Shown here: positions 40,362 to 51,098 of the stretch, one piece after another
Layout: every line of letters starts with the position of its first letter
How positions within the stretch are numbered: position 1 is the stretch's first letter
NCBI GenBank assembly: GCA_963995505.1
Contig: OZ023180.1
Coordinates: forward strand, 10,177,301 to 10,241,300
DNA: 64,000 bases
Source of the DNA: Hypericum androsaemum
Lineage: Eukaryota > Streptophyta > Magnoliopsida > Malpighiales > Hypericaceae
Reading direction: 5' to 3'
Notes under the pieces: generated by a model
Told to the model about the DNA's origin: nothing
Seen by the model: only the letters and a program-made list of their open reading frames with translations
Databases searched by the model: none
Made by a program: the position numbers and the translations under genes

Positions 40362-43300
40362 ATGTCCTCCCACAGTTCTTCCACATCTCACCACTTGATC
40401 ACTCCCATTCCACAATTCTCTGAGAAGCTGAATGCAGGGAATTACCTGCTCTAGCGTACACAACTGGAGCCTACGCTCCGTGGCCATGGTCTATTTCACC
40501 ATGTCAAAGGAACCACGATGCCTCCCTCTCCCACTCTTCCTGGCACCCCGTCCTCTACTGCTGATAAAAGTTCTGATGAGGCAGTTCCTGTTCCCAACTC
40601 GGATTATGAATCATGGTATCTGCAGGATCAGAAGATCCTTTCTTTGATCACATGTTTGGTCTCCTCTGAACTCCTTTTGCAGGTCGTTGGCTGTCGATCT
40701 GCTCGTGAGGCATGGCAGCGTCTCGCTCAGGTGTATGCCTCCTCCTCTCGTTCTCACATTCACCATTTGAAGAAACTGCACAGTGGTCTTCGAAAGGGGA
40801 CCGAATCCGTGGACACCTATCTGCTCAAATTCAAGAGCTTCACCAACCAGCTGACTACTCATGGCTATGTCTCCTCTGATAATGACCTTGTTGAGAAGGT
40901 CTTTAACGGCCTCCCAGAGGAGTATCGTCCATTCATCCGTAACATTGAGTCTCATCCCGACTCGGTGACATTTGATGATCTCCACGCACAGCTTCTTAAT
41001 GAGGAAATGAATCTTCAACGGTACGAGGTCATTGTGCCGGACCTCTCACAGTCGGCGAACTTTGGTGCCCGCTTCGGTGGGCGTGGTAGTGGCTCTCGCA
41101 GCAATCGGAGAGGATGCGGTGGCAAATCGGGCGCTGGTTGAGGGTTTTCATCTCACCCCAATTTCTCTTTTGGCCCTTCTAATGGGCCTGGTTTATTGGG
41201 TTCTCGGCCAGACACAGCCCGTGGTCAAGGAGGGGCATATTTCCTTTTTGGTCACTCGGGTAATTATCATTATTCATCTGGAGGCGACTCTGAAATCCAA
41301 TGCCACAATTGTCGTAAATTTGGACACATTTCCCGAGATTGTCCTTCTGTCCGTCGTGCTCGACGCTCAACTGCACAGGTTTACCATGCCTCCTCGCCTC
41401 GAAATTCTCAATGGATACTGGATTCTGGAACAATGCATCACCTTACTTCAGATCTCAAAAACCTAGCCATCCACTCCGAGTACACTGGTCTCGATGAAGT
41501 CACTTTTGGTAATGGTCAAACTTTACCCATCTCTTCTACTGGTCATATGTCCTTACCTATAGCTCAGTCATGCCTTTCTTTGTCTAATGTCTTGCACGTT
41601 CCCTAGGCCAATAACAATCTTGTTTCATTAAGTGCCTTAAGTCATGATAATCCCATCATTATTGAGTTTGTTGGTGATCATTTTTATGTCAAGGATCAGG
41701 ATACGAAGGTGGTGCTTCATCAAGGCCAGAGTAACAACAGCCTCTACTCCATTCCTGTCCATCCTCCACCACCTCGCATTCATTTTGTGTTGTCTGCCTC
41801 GTCACTTGACGTCTAGCATCAGCGTCTTGGCCATGCTGGCCTCTCCGTTGTCAAAACTGCCCTCCGTTCGTAGTCTCTTCCATTTTCCAATAAATCTCTG
41901 TCTAGTTTATATCACTGTTGTAGTGTTGGCGAAATTCACAAACTGTCGTTTCATGTTTCCTCCTTTTATGCAACTGGTCTGTTAGATCTTATTTGCAGTG
42001 ATGTCTGAGGCCCATCTCCTATTACTTCTGTTGATGGTTCTTGTTATTACGTTGTGTTCTTTGACCATTACAGTAAATTTGTCTTGTTATATTTTCTGCG
42101 GTGCAAATTCGAGTTGCTTGTTGTCTTTGTTAAATTTTGTGCCCATATTGAGAAGTATTTTGACCGTGCTATCAAAAGTTTCCAATCAGATTGGGGTGGG
42201 GAATACCAAGCACTTACCAAATATTTGTCTGCTAATGGTATTGAACACAGGGTCTCATGCCCGTATGTGCCCGAACAAAATGGGTGTGCCAAGCGCCGAC
42301 ATTGCCATATTGTTGAAACTGCCCTCGCTATCATTCATCATGCTGCCATACCTCTCAAATACTGGTCATTTATTTTTTACTTTGACGTTTATTTGATTAA
42401 TCGTCTTCCCACTCCCATTATACAAAACATGTCCCCTTATGAAATGTTATTTGGCAAAACTCCCACTTTAACTGAGTTACGAATTATTGGGTGTCTTTGC
42501 TACCCGTGGCTTCGACCCACTACCAAACATAAGCTACAACCCCGGTCTTCTCCCTGTGTTTTTATAGGCTACAGCAAGCAACATAAGAGTTAACGCTGTC
42601 TTAATTTTTGTTCTTCCCATATATATATTTCCCGTCATGTCATCTTTGTTGAGTCTATCTTTCCTTTCCAGGATCCGAAGTCAATGGTCTCTCGTGTTCT
42701 TGCATCCAGTATCCCCTGAGAGTTCTCTGAGTTTTGAGGTTGATCCCGCTGGGATTTTTTTGGTCACTATTTTAGGCTCGCCACCTATTAGGCCTGATCT
42801 GACTGGGCCCCCGGCCTCCCCTACTCCTGCTGGGCCTGCCCCGTTTGAGCCTGTGCCTCCTGGTGCACCTACTAGGCCCGAGACACCCCCTGTCAGCCCA
42901 TCTGAGTCTCCAACTTTGCCGTCTGGCCCTGGGCGACCTTCCATCAAGGTATATTCTTGTAGACCCACAAAGTTCCCGGCTGCTGCACCTACCATTGTAC
43001 CGGCGTTACCTGCTCCCGTCGTCTAGTCGGACAACCCGGTCATCGCCGTCCCTCTGGTCCAGTCGCCACCCACAGCCAAACCCCCTGTCTTAGGCCATCC
43101 GATGGTCACTCGTTCAAAATTAAAGAAGGTGCTGCCACGGGTGAATGTTGCCACGGCTCCTTCGCTTCCTCCGACTCCCACCTGTCATTCCAAGGCACTT
43201 CGAGATCCCAAGTGGCGGGCTGCCATGTCTGAAGAAGTTACCGCTTTGTTGCAGAATGGAACCTGGATTCTTCCCCCCCCCCCCCAATCCGAGGTACAAT

Positions 43301-44712
43301 GTCTTGGGTAATAAATGGGTTTTTCGGATTAAACAGTATGCCGATGGATCGATTGCTTGCTATAAAGTGAGGCTTGCGGCCAAAGGGTTTCAGCAAAGGC
43401 CGGGTGTTGATTTTACTGAGACCTTCAGCCCGGTCATCAAACCAGCAACTGTACGATTGATTTTGTCACTTGCCGTAGCCGAGAATTGGCCAATACGGCA
43501 ACTTGACGTGTTTAACGCATTCCTTCATGGCTCTCTTTCTGAGCAGGTGTTTATGCAGCAGCCACCAGGGTTTGTTGACCCAGATCAACCTCACCATGTT
43601 TGCCATCTTTTAAAATCACTTTATGGTCTTAAACAGGCCCCTACACCCTGGTTTCATTATCTCCGGGATGCCCTATGCTCTTTTGATTTTTGTGACTTTT
43701 ATACAGATACCTCATTGTTCTTCCTTCGTCGGGGATCAATCTGTATTTTTGTGCTCATCTATGTCGATGACATCCTTGTCACTGGCAATGACCAGCGGGT
43801 ATTGACTGATCTTTTGACATTCTTACAGTCCAAATTCTCTTTAAAGGACCTAGCTCGCTGAGTTATTTTCTTGGATTGGAGGCTATTCGTACATCACGTG
43901 GCCTGTTCTTGAATCAAGGCAAGTACATTGCTGATATTCTTGAGAAGGCGGAGATGACAGGTTGTAATGCTCTCACTACTCCAGCAGCTACTGCCAACAC
44001 CAACCAGCCAAGTGCAGACACCTGTGATGAAGAATTATATCACCAGATGGTTGGTTCACTCCAATATCTAGGCATAACAAGACCGGAGATAGCTTACGCA
44101 GTTGGGAGAGCATCTCAATTCATGCATAGTCCGATACCAGAGAGATGGGCTGCTGTCAAACGCATTTTGCGTTATCTTCAAGGGACTTCGCACTATGGTC
44201 TTTTACTCAGGCCTTCGCGTGATTACTCCATCTTGGGGTATTCGAATGCTCATTGGGGCAGCTGTCCTATTGACCGACGGTCTACCACGGGGTATGCTGT
44301 CTTTCTTGGCCCAAATTTAATTTCCTGGACTTCCCGCAAGCAGCGATCTGTTTCTCGCTCGTCCACTGAAGCCGAATATCGTGCACTTGCCACGGTAGCA
44401 TCTGAAATTATTTGGATTCAGTCGTTGCTTAATGAGATTGGATTACCATGTTCTAAGCCGCCTACTCTATGGTGTGATAATTTGGGAGCTACGTACTTGG
44501 CGGAAAATCCGGTGTTTCATCACCACTCCAAACATATGGAGATTGATTTTCATTTTGTTCAGGAACGATTCGCCAACGGTCGTCTTCGTGTATGCTACAT
44601 TTCTGGAAAAAATCAAATTGCTGATGTTCTAACTAAACCGCTTCCGCGCTCGCGATTCCAAGATCTTCGGTTCAAGCTGACAGTTGTCCCCCGTCAGCTT
44701 GAGGGGGCGTGA
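40362..44712 (+). pseudogene. Copia gag-pol polyprotein, inactivated
   Basis: The polyprotein frame starts at the ATG at 40362 (MSSHSSSTSHH). Gag (UBN2-type) covers ~40518-41040 with SAREAWQRLAQVYASSSRS. The zinc knuckle CHNCRKFGHISRDC is near 41300 and the protease motif WILDSGTMHHLT near 41412. The integrase is ~41815-42593 with HQRLGHAG and PEQNGCAKRRH. The reverse transcriptase is 43300-43861 with KWVFRIK, QLDVFNAFLHG, the catalytic YVDD and the LVTGND tail. RNase H is 43876-44712 with WTSRKQRSVSRSSTEAEYRA and ADVLTKPL. Point stops lie at 40452, 41139, 41604, 42006 and 42591. The frame shifts at 42600-42640, at a C-run (43269-43286) and near 43858. The final TGA overlaps the first bases of the 3' LTR. 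Confidence 0.92.
44698..44709 (+). other. Copia polypurine tract
   Basis: CTTGAGGGGGCG directly precedes the 3' LTR start TGATAAGG, the expected position for plus-strand priming. Confidence 0.75.
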
Positions 44713-44944
44713 TAAGGAGAACATATTATTTGCCCACAACTCTCGGCCAACAGCAGTGACTCTATAACAGATTGAGGATTGAAGTCTATCTTATCATGTC
44801 ATTTGAGTTTGAACAAACTCATCTTATCTCTAGACTTATCTGCTGTACCTAACATTATCTATAAAAGTGTTTGAACTCATGTAAACTGCTATATAATTGT
44901 AATCTGTATACGCATGAAATACAAGTGAAGTCAATTCATTTACA
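44710..44944 (+). repeat. 3' LTR of the Copia element
   Basis: Normal 235-bp LTR, TGATAAGGAGAAC...CAATTCATTTACA, followed by the target duplication CTCCG. Confidence 0.92.
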
Positions 44945-45001
44945 CTCCGGACCCGTTCTTAATATCGTTTCCGACGTTCTACCACAATTTTTCCTGCAAC
45001 A
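44945..45001 (+). repeat. 3' LTR of the second non-autonomous element, right part
   Basis: CTCCGGACCCGTTC...TTCCTGCAACA completes the LTR interrupted at 39824; the first five bases are the Copia target duplication. The next five bases, CAGAT, are the outer element's right duplication. Confidence 0.85.
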
Positions 45002-45006
45002 CAGAT

Positions 45007-45385
45007 TGAAGAAAGATTTCCTCAACTTCTGACAAGCAGAATATGTCAAACAAATGCTTGGTTTGATTCTTGTAGTTTGCACTTTGTATGCAATACAAGA
45101 ATCAACATTTGAAAAGCATAATATACAAAGATGAGAGGCTACAAATTGAAGGCGGATCGATCGTTGAGTGTCAGTTTTCGACTAATTGTGCAGGATTTTG
45201 TATGCTAAATCTGTCTGTACAAGACAAGTTCTGATAAAAAGAAACATCTTCCTTCAGTAAACAAACAAACTGCTCACTTGGACTAGTTAATCTACTAAAT
45301 AATATGTGCAGAAATTATCAGCCACGAGCTACTTCGTTGTTGCAGGCAGGCTGGAACAAGGCGTAAAATCGTTATCAGACATTGG
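45007..45385. other. 3' flank of the formin gene
   Basis: Non-coding, 379 bp between the retrotransposon and the formin stop codon; it must contain the formin 3' untranslated region. I did not find a clear polyadenylation signal. Confidence 0.4.
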
Positions 45386-48300
45386 CTAAGGGCTCTCATC
45401 ATCTGAACTGGAGGAATCTATCCGCCTTTCAGCGATGGCTGGAAATAGACGTCGGCGATTAAGATCGGAGAGCTGTCGATGTTCTGAACAAGGCGAAGAC
45501 GACGACGACGACAGAGTCTCTTTCTTGGTTTCCTTTGCCGGCTTCTTCTTCTTCTTCTCTCTAGCATCTCTGACCTGTTTGCATGCCTGATCCAGCATGA
45601 CCAAGAAGTTCCTTACAATGACGAACAAGCGTAAACCTTCTTCCCTCCCCGACTGCCCATGGAAGTAGTCTGCTGTATTCTTTACAAGTGCCATTATCCT
45701 CTTCTCTTCTTCTGTTAGCTCCTCGATCTCGGACTCCACCCTCGCTATGGAACTTTCCAGTCTAGTACAGAAATCACCATTCTCTTCCAAGCTCTTCATC
45801 TCCGTGTTTAAGAAAGTTTTCGACTTAGTCAGGGACTGCCTCAGCTTGGACAGCGTCGTTCCCAACACATCAGGATCTATCACTGCTGCCTTTTTAACAT
45901 CTTCAAGCTCGCTGCTTAGGCCAGAAACCACCTCAAGACCGAGGTTGCGGTAATGGTCTTCGGTTTGATCGACCGAATCCTCGACATAGTCCTCTGATTT
46001 CACGCTTGACATACTCGGGCTCTGCTTTGGCCCCCGGACTGCACGTATGCCTTCGGACCTGATGATCTCCGCCACGACAAAGTGTAGAAGTGTGGTTTTT
46101 CCATCCATTCCCTTGACATCGGACAACTTCAAGAGCGTGTCGAGCTTGAACGCCATTGCTCCACCTCGGTATGTACCAGAGTTCATACGGTTACCCGTCT
46201 TAAGAACTGCTTCTAATAGTTTCAAGAACAGCCGGCTGTGTCTAAGCTTGTTGCAGGCCACCTGCAATGGGAATGGATTGGTATCGAATGGTTAACATCG
46301 CTCGCGGCAGAAGAATCAAAAGAAATACAAGTTGGTAGCCATCCATCTATCTCTGTTATGCCTTTACCTCAAGAGTTGCGAAAGACTCTTTAAGAGTCGA
46401 AACTTCCTCCTCGACGGAACCCATGAATACGAGCGACTCTATCCGCTTAAAAGCAAATGGAATCTCAACCAGCAGCTTGAGGAAACGCTCTGCAGGTCCC
46501 AGCAGAGAAACCTCGCCTGCAAACAATCTTAGCTTCAGCTCCTCTTCACTTGTTGGTTGCATCTTCAACAATGTTTGTAATAGCTCAAGTGGCAGCTGGT
46601 TTCCTTGTTGTAAGGCATCGATGACCTCATCCGTTGTGACGTTCAATGCGCGAATAAGGATCGAAAGGTTTTGAGCTTTCCTACGATCGATGATCTGAAT
46701 AAATTGAGATGTTGAAGGCTCTGATGTGCTTTTCTTTTGGCTGCTCTTGTTGCTTTCTGAAGCATTATAACCAAATAATGACTCTATCATTTCCTCATTG
46801 AACCTGCATATTTCCCATACTTAGTAAACAATTATCACCAAATAATGACTTAATACAAGGTTAGATTCTTTTTCCCTTACTGGAACGATCCGTCATTGAG
46901 CTGATGCCAAACCATTGACTGACTCGGGTTGGCCATAACCTTGTCCCAGAAGAATGGTTTTAACTTCATTTTCGCAGACCCGGATTCACTGCCATTGTCA
47001 TCAGGCTCACTGGAGTCACTAGGTCCCCGACGATGTGGTCCAAGAGTGGAAGGTCTCATTCCGCCTTTCTTTGGAGGAGCGGGTGGAGGCCGAACAATTC
47101 TCGGAGGTGGCGGAGCGCGGGGACCAGGAGGAGGAGGAGCTGGCGGTGGTGCAGGAGGCGGAGGCTCGGCCCTTCCTGGTGGAGGCTTCAGATGGCAAAC
47201 TCCTTCATCAGTTTTCGCGCCTTTTAGTGTTGATGCATCTTCCATGTGTGTCTCCTTTTTTCCATGCTTCATAGATGCATTGCCTCTAAAGGAAAAAACT
47301 TTTTTACTGTTGAAACTGTAATCTTTACTGCTGCAGGTTAAGCTTATAGAATTTTGTGAAGAGCCTGAAACAGGACAGATGACGATCGATCGAACCGAAG
47401 ATCAGGAACATGATAGGCGCATAATCCTAACCGTTATTAATGACAATCAAAAAGCAGTACCAGCAGAGAAGTCGCTTAGGTTGAGAAGAGGCCTGTCGTC
47501 TCTTTGTCCGTAGGATCTCGTCCTACGAATGCAGCAAAACCAGCAAGAGAAGACCATCGCGACGAAACAGAAAGTAGTTGTTGCAGTTGCAACAATAGCT
47601 ACATAAGTCTCCTTTTGGAGATCATCCTCCTTTTTCTTTTTGGTCTTGTGATGCTTAGAGCCCTCTGAGCTTGGCGGAGAATGTTTATGAGTTGCTGGGG
47701 AAGAAGAATCCCCGGATGAATCATCGGTTGCGTCCAGCTCAGTCTGCAACTTTTGTTTGAATGCTGCTACACCGGATATAGGTCGGGGATCGGATGGTGT
47801 CGAACCATGAAACGACGACAAAGATTCATCACTCCGTGACATCAACCAATAATAATCACTAGAAAGGTGTCTTCTACTAATGTTTGGCAAACAGCAGACC
47901 AATCTGAAGCACTTGACTAACTGATTACTACCACCGGTTTCCAAACTATAACAACCAACTGCAACATTCTGCTTCCTTAAGCAATGGCAAAGTACTTTCC
48001 TCCTTTTAGAAGGTAAATGGCCCACGTTTGTTCTTCGTAGAAACTTCGATTTCGAGTCCGTAATCATCTTAATGTTCTCCGCTGGACCTTTCAACATCAT
48101 CAGCAACTCCTTCCTGCAATGCATCCATGCCCTCTCTGCCTGCAGAAGGGCATGATCCATCAAAATTCTACTGATGACTGCATACAATTGACATAAACAC
48201 GCTACACCACTATCTACATAATCCGCAACAGCAGCAGCAACAACAACAACACAGATCTTTTACCCCGTCGCGGCTGCAAAACTTCCCGAATCAATGCAGC

Positions 48301-48537
48301 AGAAACAAAAAAACAAATTCTACACTACTTACTGGCGAAGGGTTCATCACCAGAAACGAAATAAGATTGAAAAATGAAGAAACGTACCACAACATTGTTA
48401 GTTGGTTGACCGCCAATCCCAGCAACCATGTTCATCCCCATTAGAGCCCTCTTGGCCTCTGCATCCCCCGTGGCCAACGTCCAAAGCAAAATAACCAAAA
48501 CGACAATATTCACATGGCCACCTCTTCTTATTTCCAT
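45386..48537 (-). CDS. Class I formin-like protein (FH1-FH2)
   Basis: Formins nucleate and elongate actin filaments; plant class I members are anchored in the plasma membrane. Five exons join in phase: 48388-48537, 47461-48139, 46881-47364, 46368-46803 and 45386-46261, giving about 874 residues. Introns begin GTACGT, GTACTG, GTAAGG and GTAAAG and end in CAG. The product has a signal peptide (~1-28), an extracellular domain with RAWMHCRKELL, and a membrane helix (~229-253, YVAIVATATTTFCFVAMVFS). A proline-rich FH1 follows (~337-375), then FH2 (~405-800) with KLKPFFWDKV, GNRMNSGTYRGGA, AFKLDTLLKLSDVKG and DGKTTLLHFVV. The C-terminus is serine-rich and acidic. FH1 would bind profilin-actin and FH2 the filament end. 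All segments of the family are present and I see no break. Family position resembles the AtFH5/AtFH11-type group, but I cannot fix the orthologue. Confidence 0.93.
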
Positions 48538-49381
48538 TTCCTCTTATACCAAACCTGCAGCCCTCCATTCCCTTCTCATTTCAAGAAATTCCAATATCTA
48601 ATCAACACAATACCCCTAGAGATATTTCAAGAGGGTAATAATCTATAATCCAATTATCTATCTATAAAATAACATACAACTACTAATAATCTTTATGATT
48701 TTATAGCTGCATTTATGAGAATAAACACAAACGTCTCTCTAATCTTTATTCATCAAAACCGAAGAGTTTACAAGAAAGAAAAACCAACCAAGTATAATGT
48801 TGGAATTGTTAGATGTGTGTTTATGCATGCATGTACCAAAGTCCCAATGCCTCCCAGGGGAAAAAAAAGATGTAACGACGTAAAAACATTAAAAAAAACC
48901 TGGAAGCTGAGGACACTATGGTAATTAGACGTCAATTATCTGGAGGTGCTTCCATGGAATTTTCTCTTTTTTTTCGTGTTTAATTAATGTTTGAGGGAGG
49001 AAGATGAAAGAGAGAGAAAGTTGACGCGTTAAGGACGAGAGAGAGGAGGACAATGTTTGACACGCATTCTTCGATCGTTTCCCCTCTCCTAATTGTTTTA
49101 ATTTTTTTTTTGACGTTTCTATTTCTACATATTTGCTGATTATCCTTGTTTTTAAACCATGTTCTGATCCTAAAAACTATCATAAATTTATGTCTTTGTC
49201 GGTGTTTGAATTCGACAAAGACATAAATGTCTATATTTCTAGGATCACTAATGTTATTCCAACTTGCGCCGAGGAAAAAGTTATGGTACATATCCCTAAA
49301 AATGCACCAAGAAATGTACATTCTTAACGAACAAAATGAATCGTCGGGATATGTCAGTGTGAAATGAAAGTATCGATAATC
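48538..49381. other. Upstream region of the formin gene
   Basis: A/T-rich, no gene. Small frames at 48715-48924 and 48980-49321 have no domain. It includes the formin promoter on the minus strand; no motif is certain. Confidence 0.4.
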
Positions 49382-49500
49382 ACATGTGCTCGTTTTGACA
49401 ATAGCATGTCTCGGTTACGACAATGGCATGTCTTGTTACTGATAATGGTAAGCGATTACGACAATGGCATATCTGGTTACCGATAATGGTATGTCGGCGA
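49382..49500. repeat. Short 22-bp minisatellite, relative of 23288-23870
   Basis: About five units of CAATGGCATGTCT.GGTTACGA type, some ending ...CTGATAATGG. The ATGGCATG..GGTTA phrase matches the array at 23288. Confidence 0.6.
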
Positions 49501-49715
49501 TCTACTTGGATCTCCCACCATGCACACACTTTTTTATTTTTGTCCATATTTTTAAACTTATTTACAAAAGTGACCCCTGCCATTTAGTCCAAATAGTCCA
49601 GAAAAAAGACCTATTCTGGGCCCGACATATGTATATAGTTATTTATTGAAAATGAGTTGGCGCTTTTAGAATTGTAAAACACATTAAAAAAATCTTGAAA
49701 CTAACCCAAAGAATA

Positions 49716-50011
49716 GGGGGCAGATTTGGTGGGGACTGGGCTGGTCCCTATTTATGGGGATTAATTCAAACCAATATCACTACACATGCAAACCAATATC
49801 ACTTCACATGCAAACCAATATCACTTCATATGTAAACCAGCCTCTTGCAAACCAATATCATTTCACATGCAAACCAATATCATTTCACATGCAAACCAAT
49901 ATCACTTGGTAGGTTATTGACCATCAGATTTAAAGATAATCAAATCTGACGGCCTAAAATGTAGTCCCCACCTATGAACAAATTTTCTTTAGTTCCCACT
50001 CAATCCGGTAC
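49716..50011. mobile_element. Small MULE-like MITE with 22-bp repeats
   Basis: A perfect 9-bp duplication CAAAGAATA (49707-49715 and 50012-50020). Ends GGGGGCAGATTTGGTGGGGA and, in reverse complement, GGTACCGGATTGAGTGGGAA match at about two thirds of positions. Inside are six copies of AAACCAATATCACTTCACAT plus two bases (22 bp), one cut to 15 bp (AAACCAGCCTCTTGC). The last 80 bp (AAATGTAGTCCCCACC) match the right end of the large element at 26885-29881. Confidence 0.8.
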
Positions 50012-50020
50012 CAAAGAATA

Positions 50021-51098
50021 GATAGTACGAATTATGCACATTGAATGCACTAAAGGGAAAGTTTTAACTTTCTACGTGGGATCAATTTCAATTTCTCAAA
50101 TTTATAAAAAAATTAATTTTTTTAGTTTAATTATCTGATATTCAATTTATTGGACTAATTTAGATTCAAATAGATAGAACTTTTATGATTGCAAAGCCCT
50201 CAAGAATACCTACTTAAATTAGAAAATTTCCTAGTTAATAAATACATATATTTTTCTACTACCATCCCTTTATCCTTGGTGGGCATAACATATATTTCCA
50301 CCGAGGATGCTTTGGGTTGGTAATAAATACATATATTTTTACATAATTTACAAATTCTTTGATTTTTTTTGGGATTTTGCTTTGATTTTTTTTGAAAGAT
50401 GTACTTTTTGTTCAATGAAATTATCGAGATGATGTCACATGCTACGAGGTATAAGAAGAGATGATGTCAATAATTTTTTTTGTTCTAAGGCTATTTTCGT
50501 CATTTCAATAACACAAAAGAAATTTTTTTATTGATGGACCCGAAAGTATAATAAAATCAAATAAGAGGAACAACATAATCATTTTTCAAACACCGGGACT
50601 TTAGCGTGTATTTAAGCAAACAAGGGACTTGAGAGTAATTTTACCAATATTTTAAGTTACTAGTTTGTGCTAGACTTGCTTGTTTGATGAATTTTACACC
50701 ATTCATCTTCTCAATTGTTTTAAAATGGTTCTTGAAATTGATGTCTTGTTGTAAAAAAAAATCTCAATCAAGTTTAACATTTGAAAAAATACTATAAATC
50801 GAGATTTTTTGCGACTTAAATACAAACAAACTATTTTTTTGATGTTTATATATTTATTGTTCAAAATCTATTTTAATATTTTCGAAAAAAAATCATAAAA
50901 TTCTCTTATTTAATAACATCTTTAAAGTAATATATTTTTTTCCTCATTGATATAAACTCACTTCTTATAAGTAACAAACTTTAAAAATATCAAGATGATC
51001 CTTTAGAAATAATATTTCCCGCCGTTCGGTTGCGACACTAGTTACCTCTCTCTCTCTCTTGTCAACGGCATAGGTTGTTGTTGTTGGTAGTTCCATGA
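50021..51098. other. Intergenic stretch upstream of the PPR gene
   Basis: A/T-rich and non-coding. A CT run at about 51045-51059 lies 40 bp upstream of the PPR start codon and may be in its leader or core promoter. Confidence 0.4.

Larger units (their letters stand above)
39825..44944 (+). mobile_element. Copia LTR retrotransposon with an abnormal palindromic 5' end
   Basis: Inserted into the 3' LTR of the element above, with a perfect 5-bp duplication CTCCG (39820-39824 and 44945-44949). The right end is a normal 235-bp LTR (44710-44944). The left end is a full 235-bp LTR in reverse orientation (39825-40059) joined to a direct LTR lacking its first ~31 bp (40060-40263). Both outer termini are therefore the U5 end, TGTAAATGAATTG on the left and CAATTCATTTACA on the right. 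The interior has the primer-binding site, gag, protease, integrase, reverse transcriptase and RNase H in Copia order, broken by stops and frameshifts. Confidence 0.93.
36608..45001 (+). mobile_element. Decayed non-autonomous LTR element, second copy, with nested Copia
   Basis: Same family as 2077-5770: the LTR starts TGTTGGAG and the last LTR ends GCAACA, with the same primer-site phrase, leader duplication and Gag-like frame. The flanks CAGGT (36603-36607) and CAGAT (45002-45006) match at four of five. Its 3' LTR is split by a Copia element (39825-44944). Without that insertion the element would be about 3.27 kb. It is older than the first copy, with a broken frame and more diverged LTRs. 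It lies 384 bp past the stop codon of the formin gene. Confidence 0.88.

Noticed and set aside
42637..43093. Proline-rich 129-codon frame as an independent gene
   Set aside because: It is the Pro-rich linker between integrase and reverse transcriptase of the Copia polyprotein, in a shifted frame.
46929..47321. 130-codon plus-strand frame rich in glycine
   Set aside because: It is the antisense of the formin proline-rich FH1 segment.
49716..50011. Helitron origin for the 22-bp-repeat element
   Set aside because: A perfect 9-bp target duplication and inverted ends are present; Helitrons make neither.
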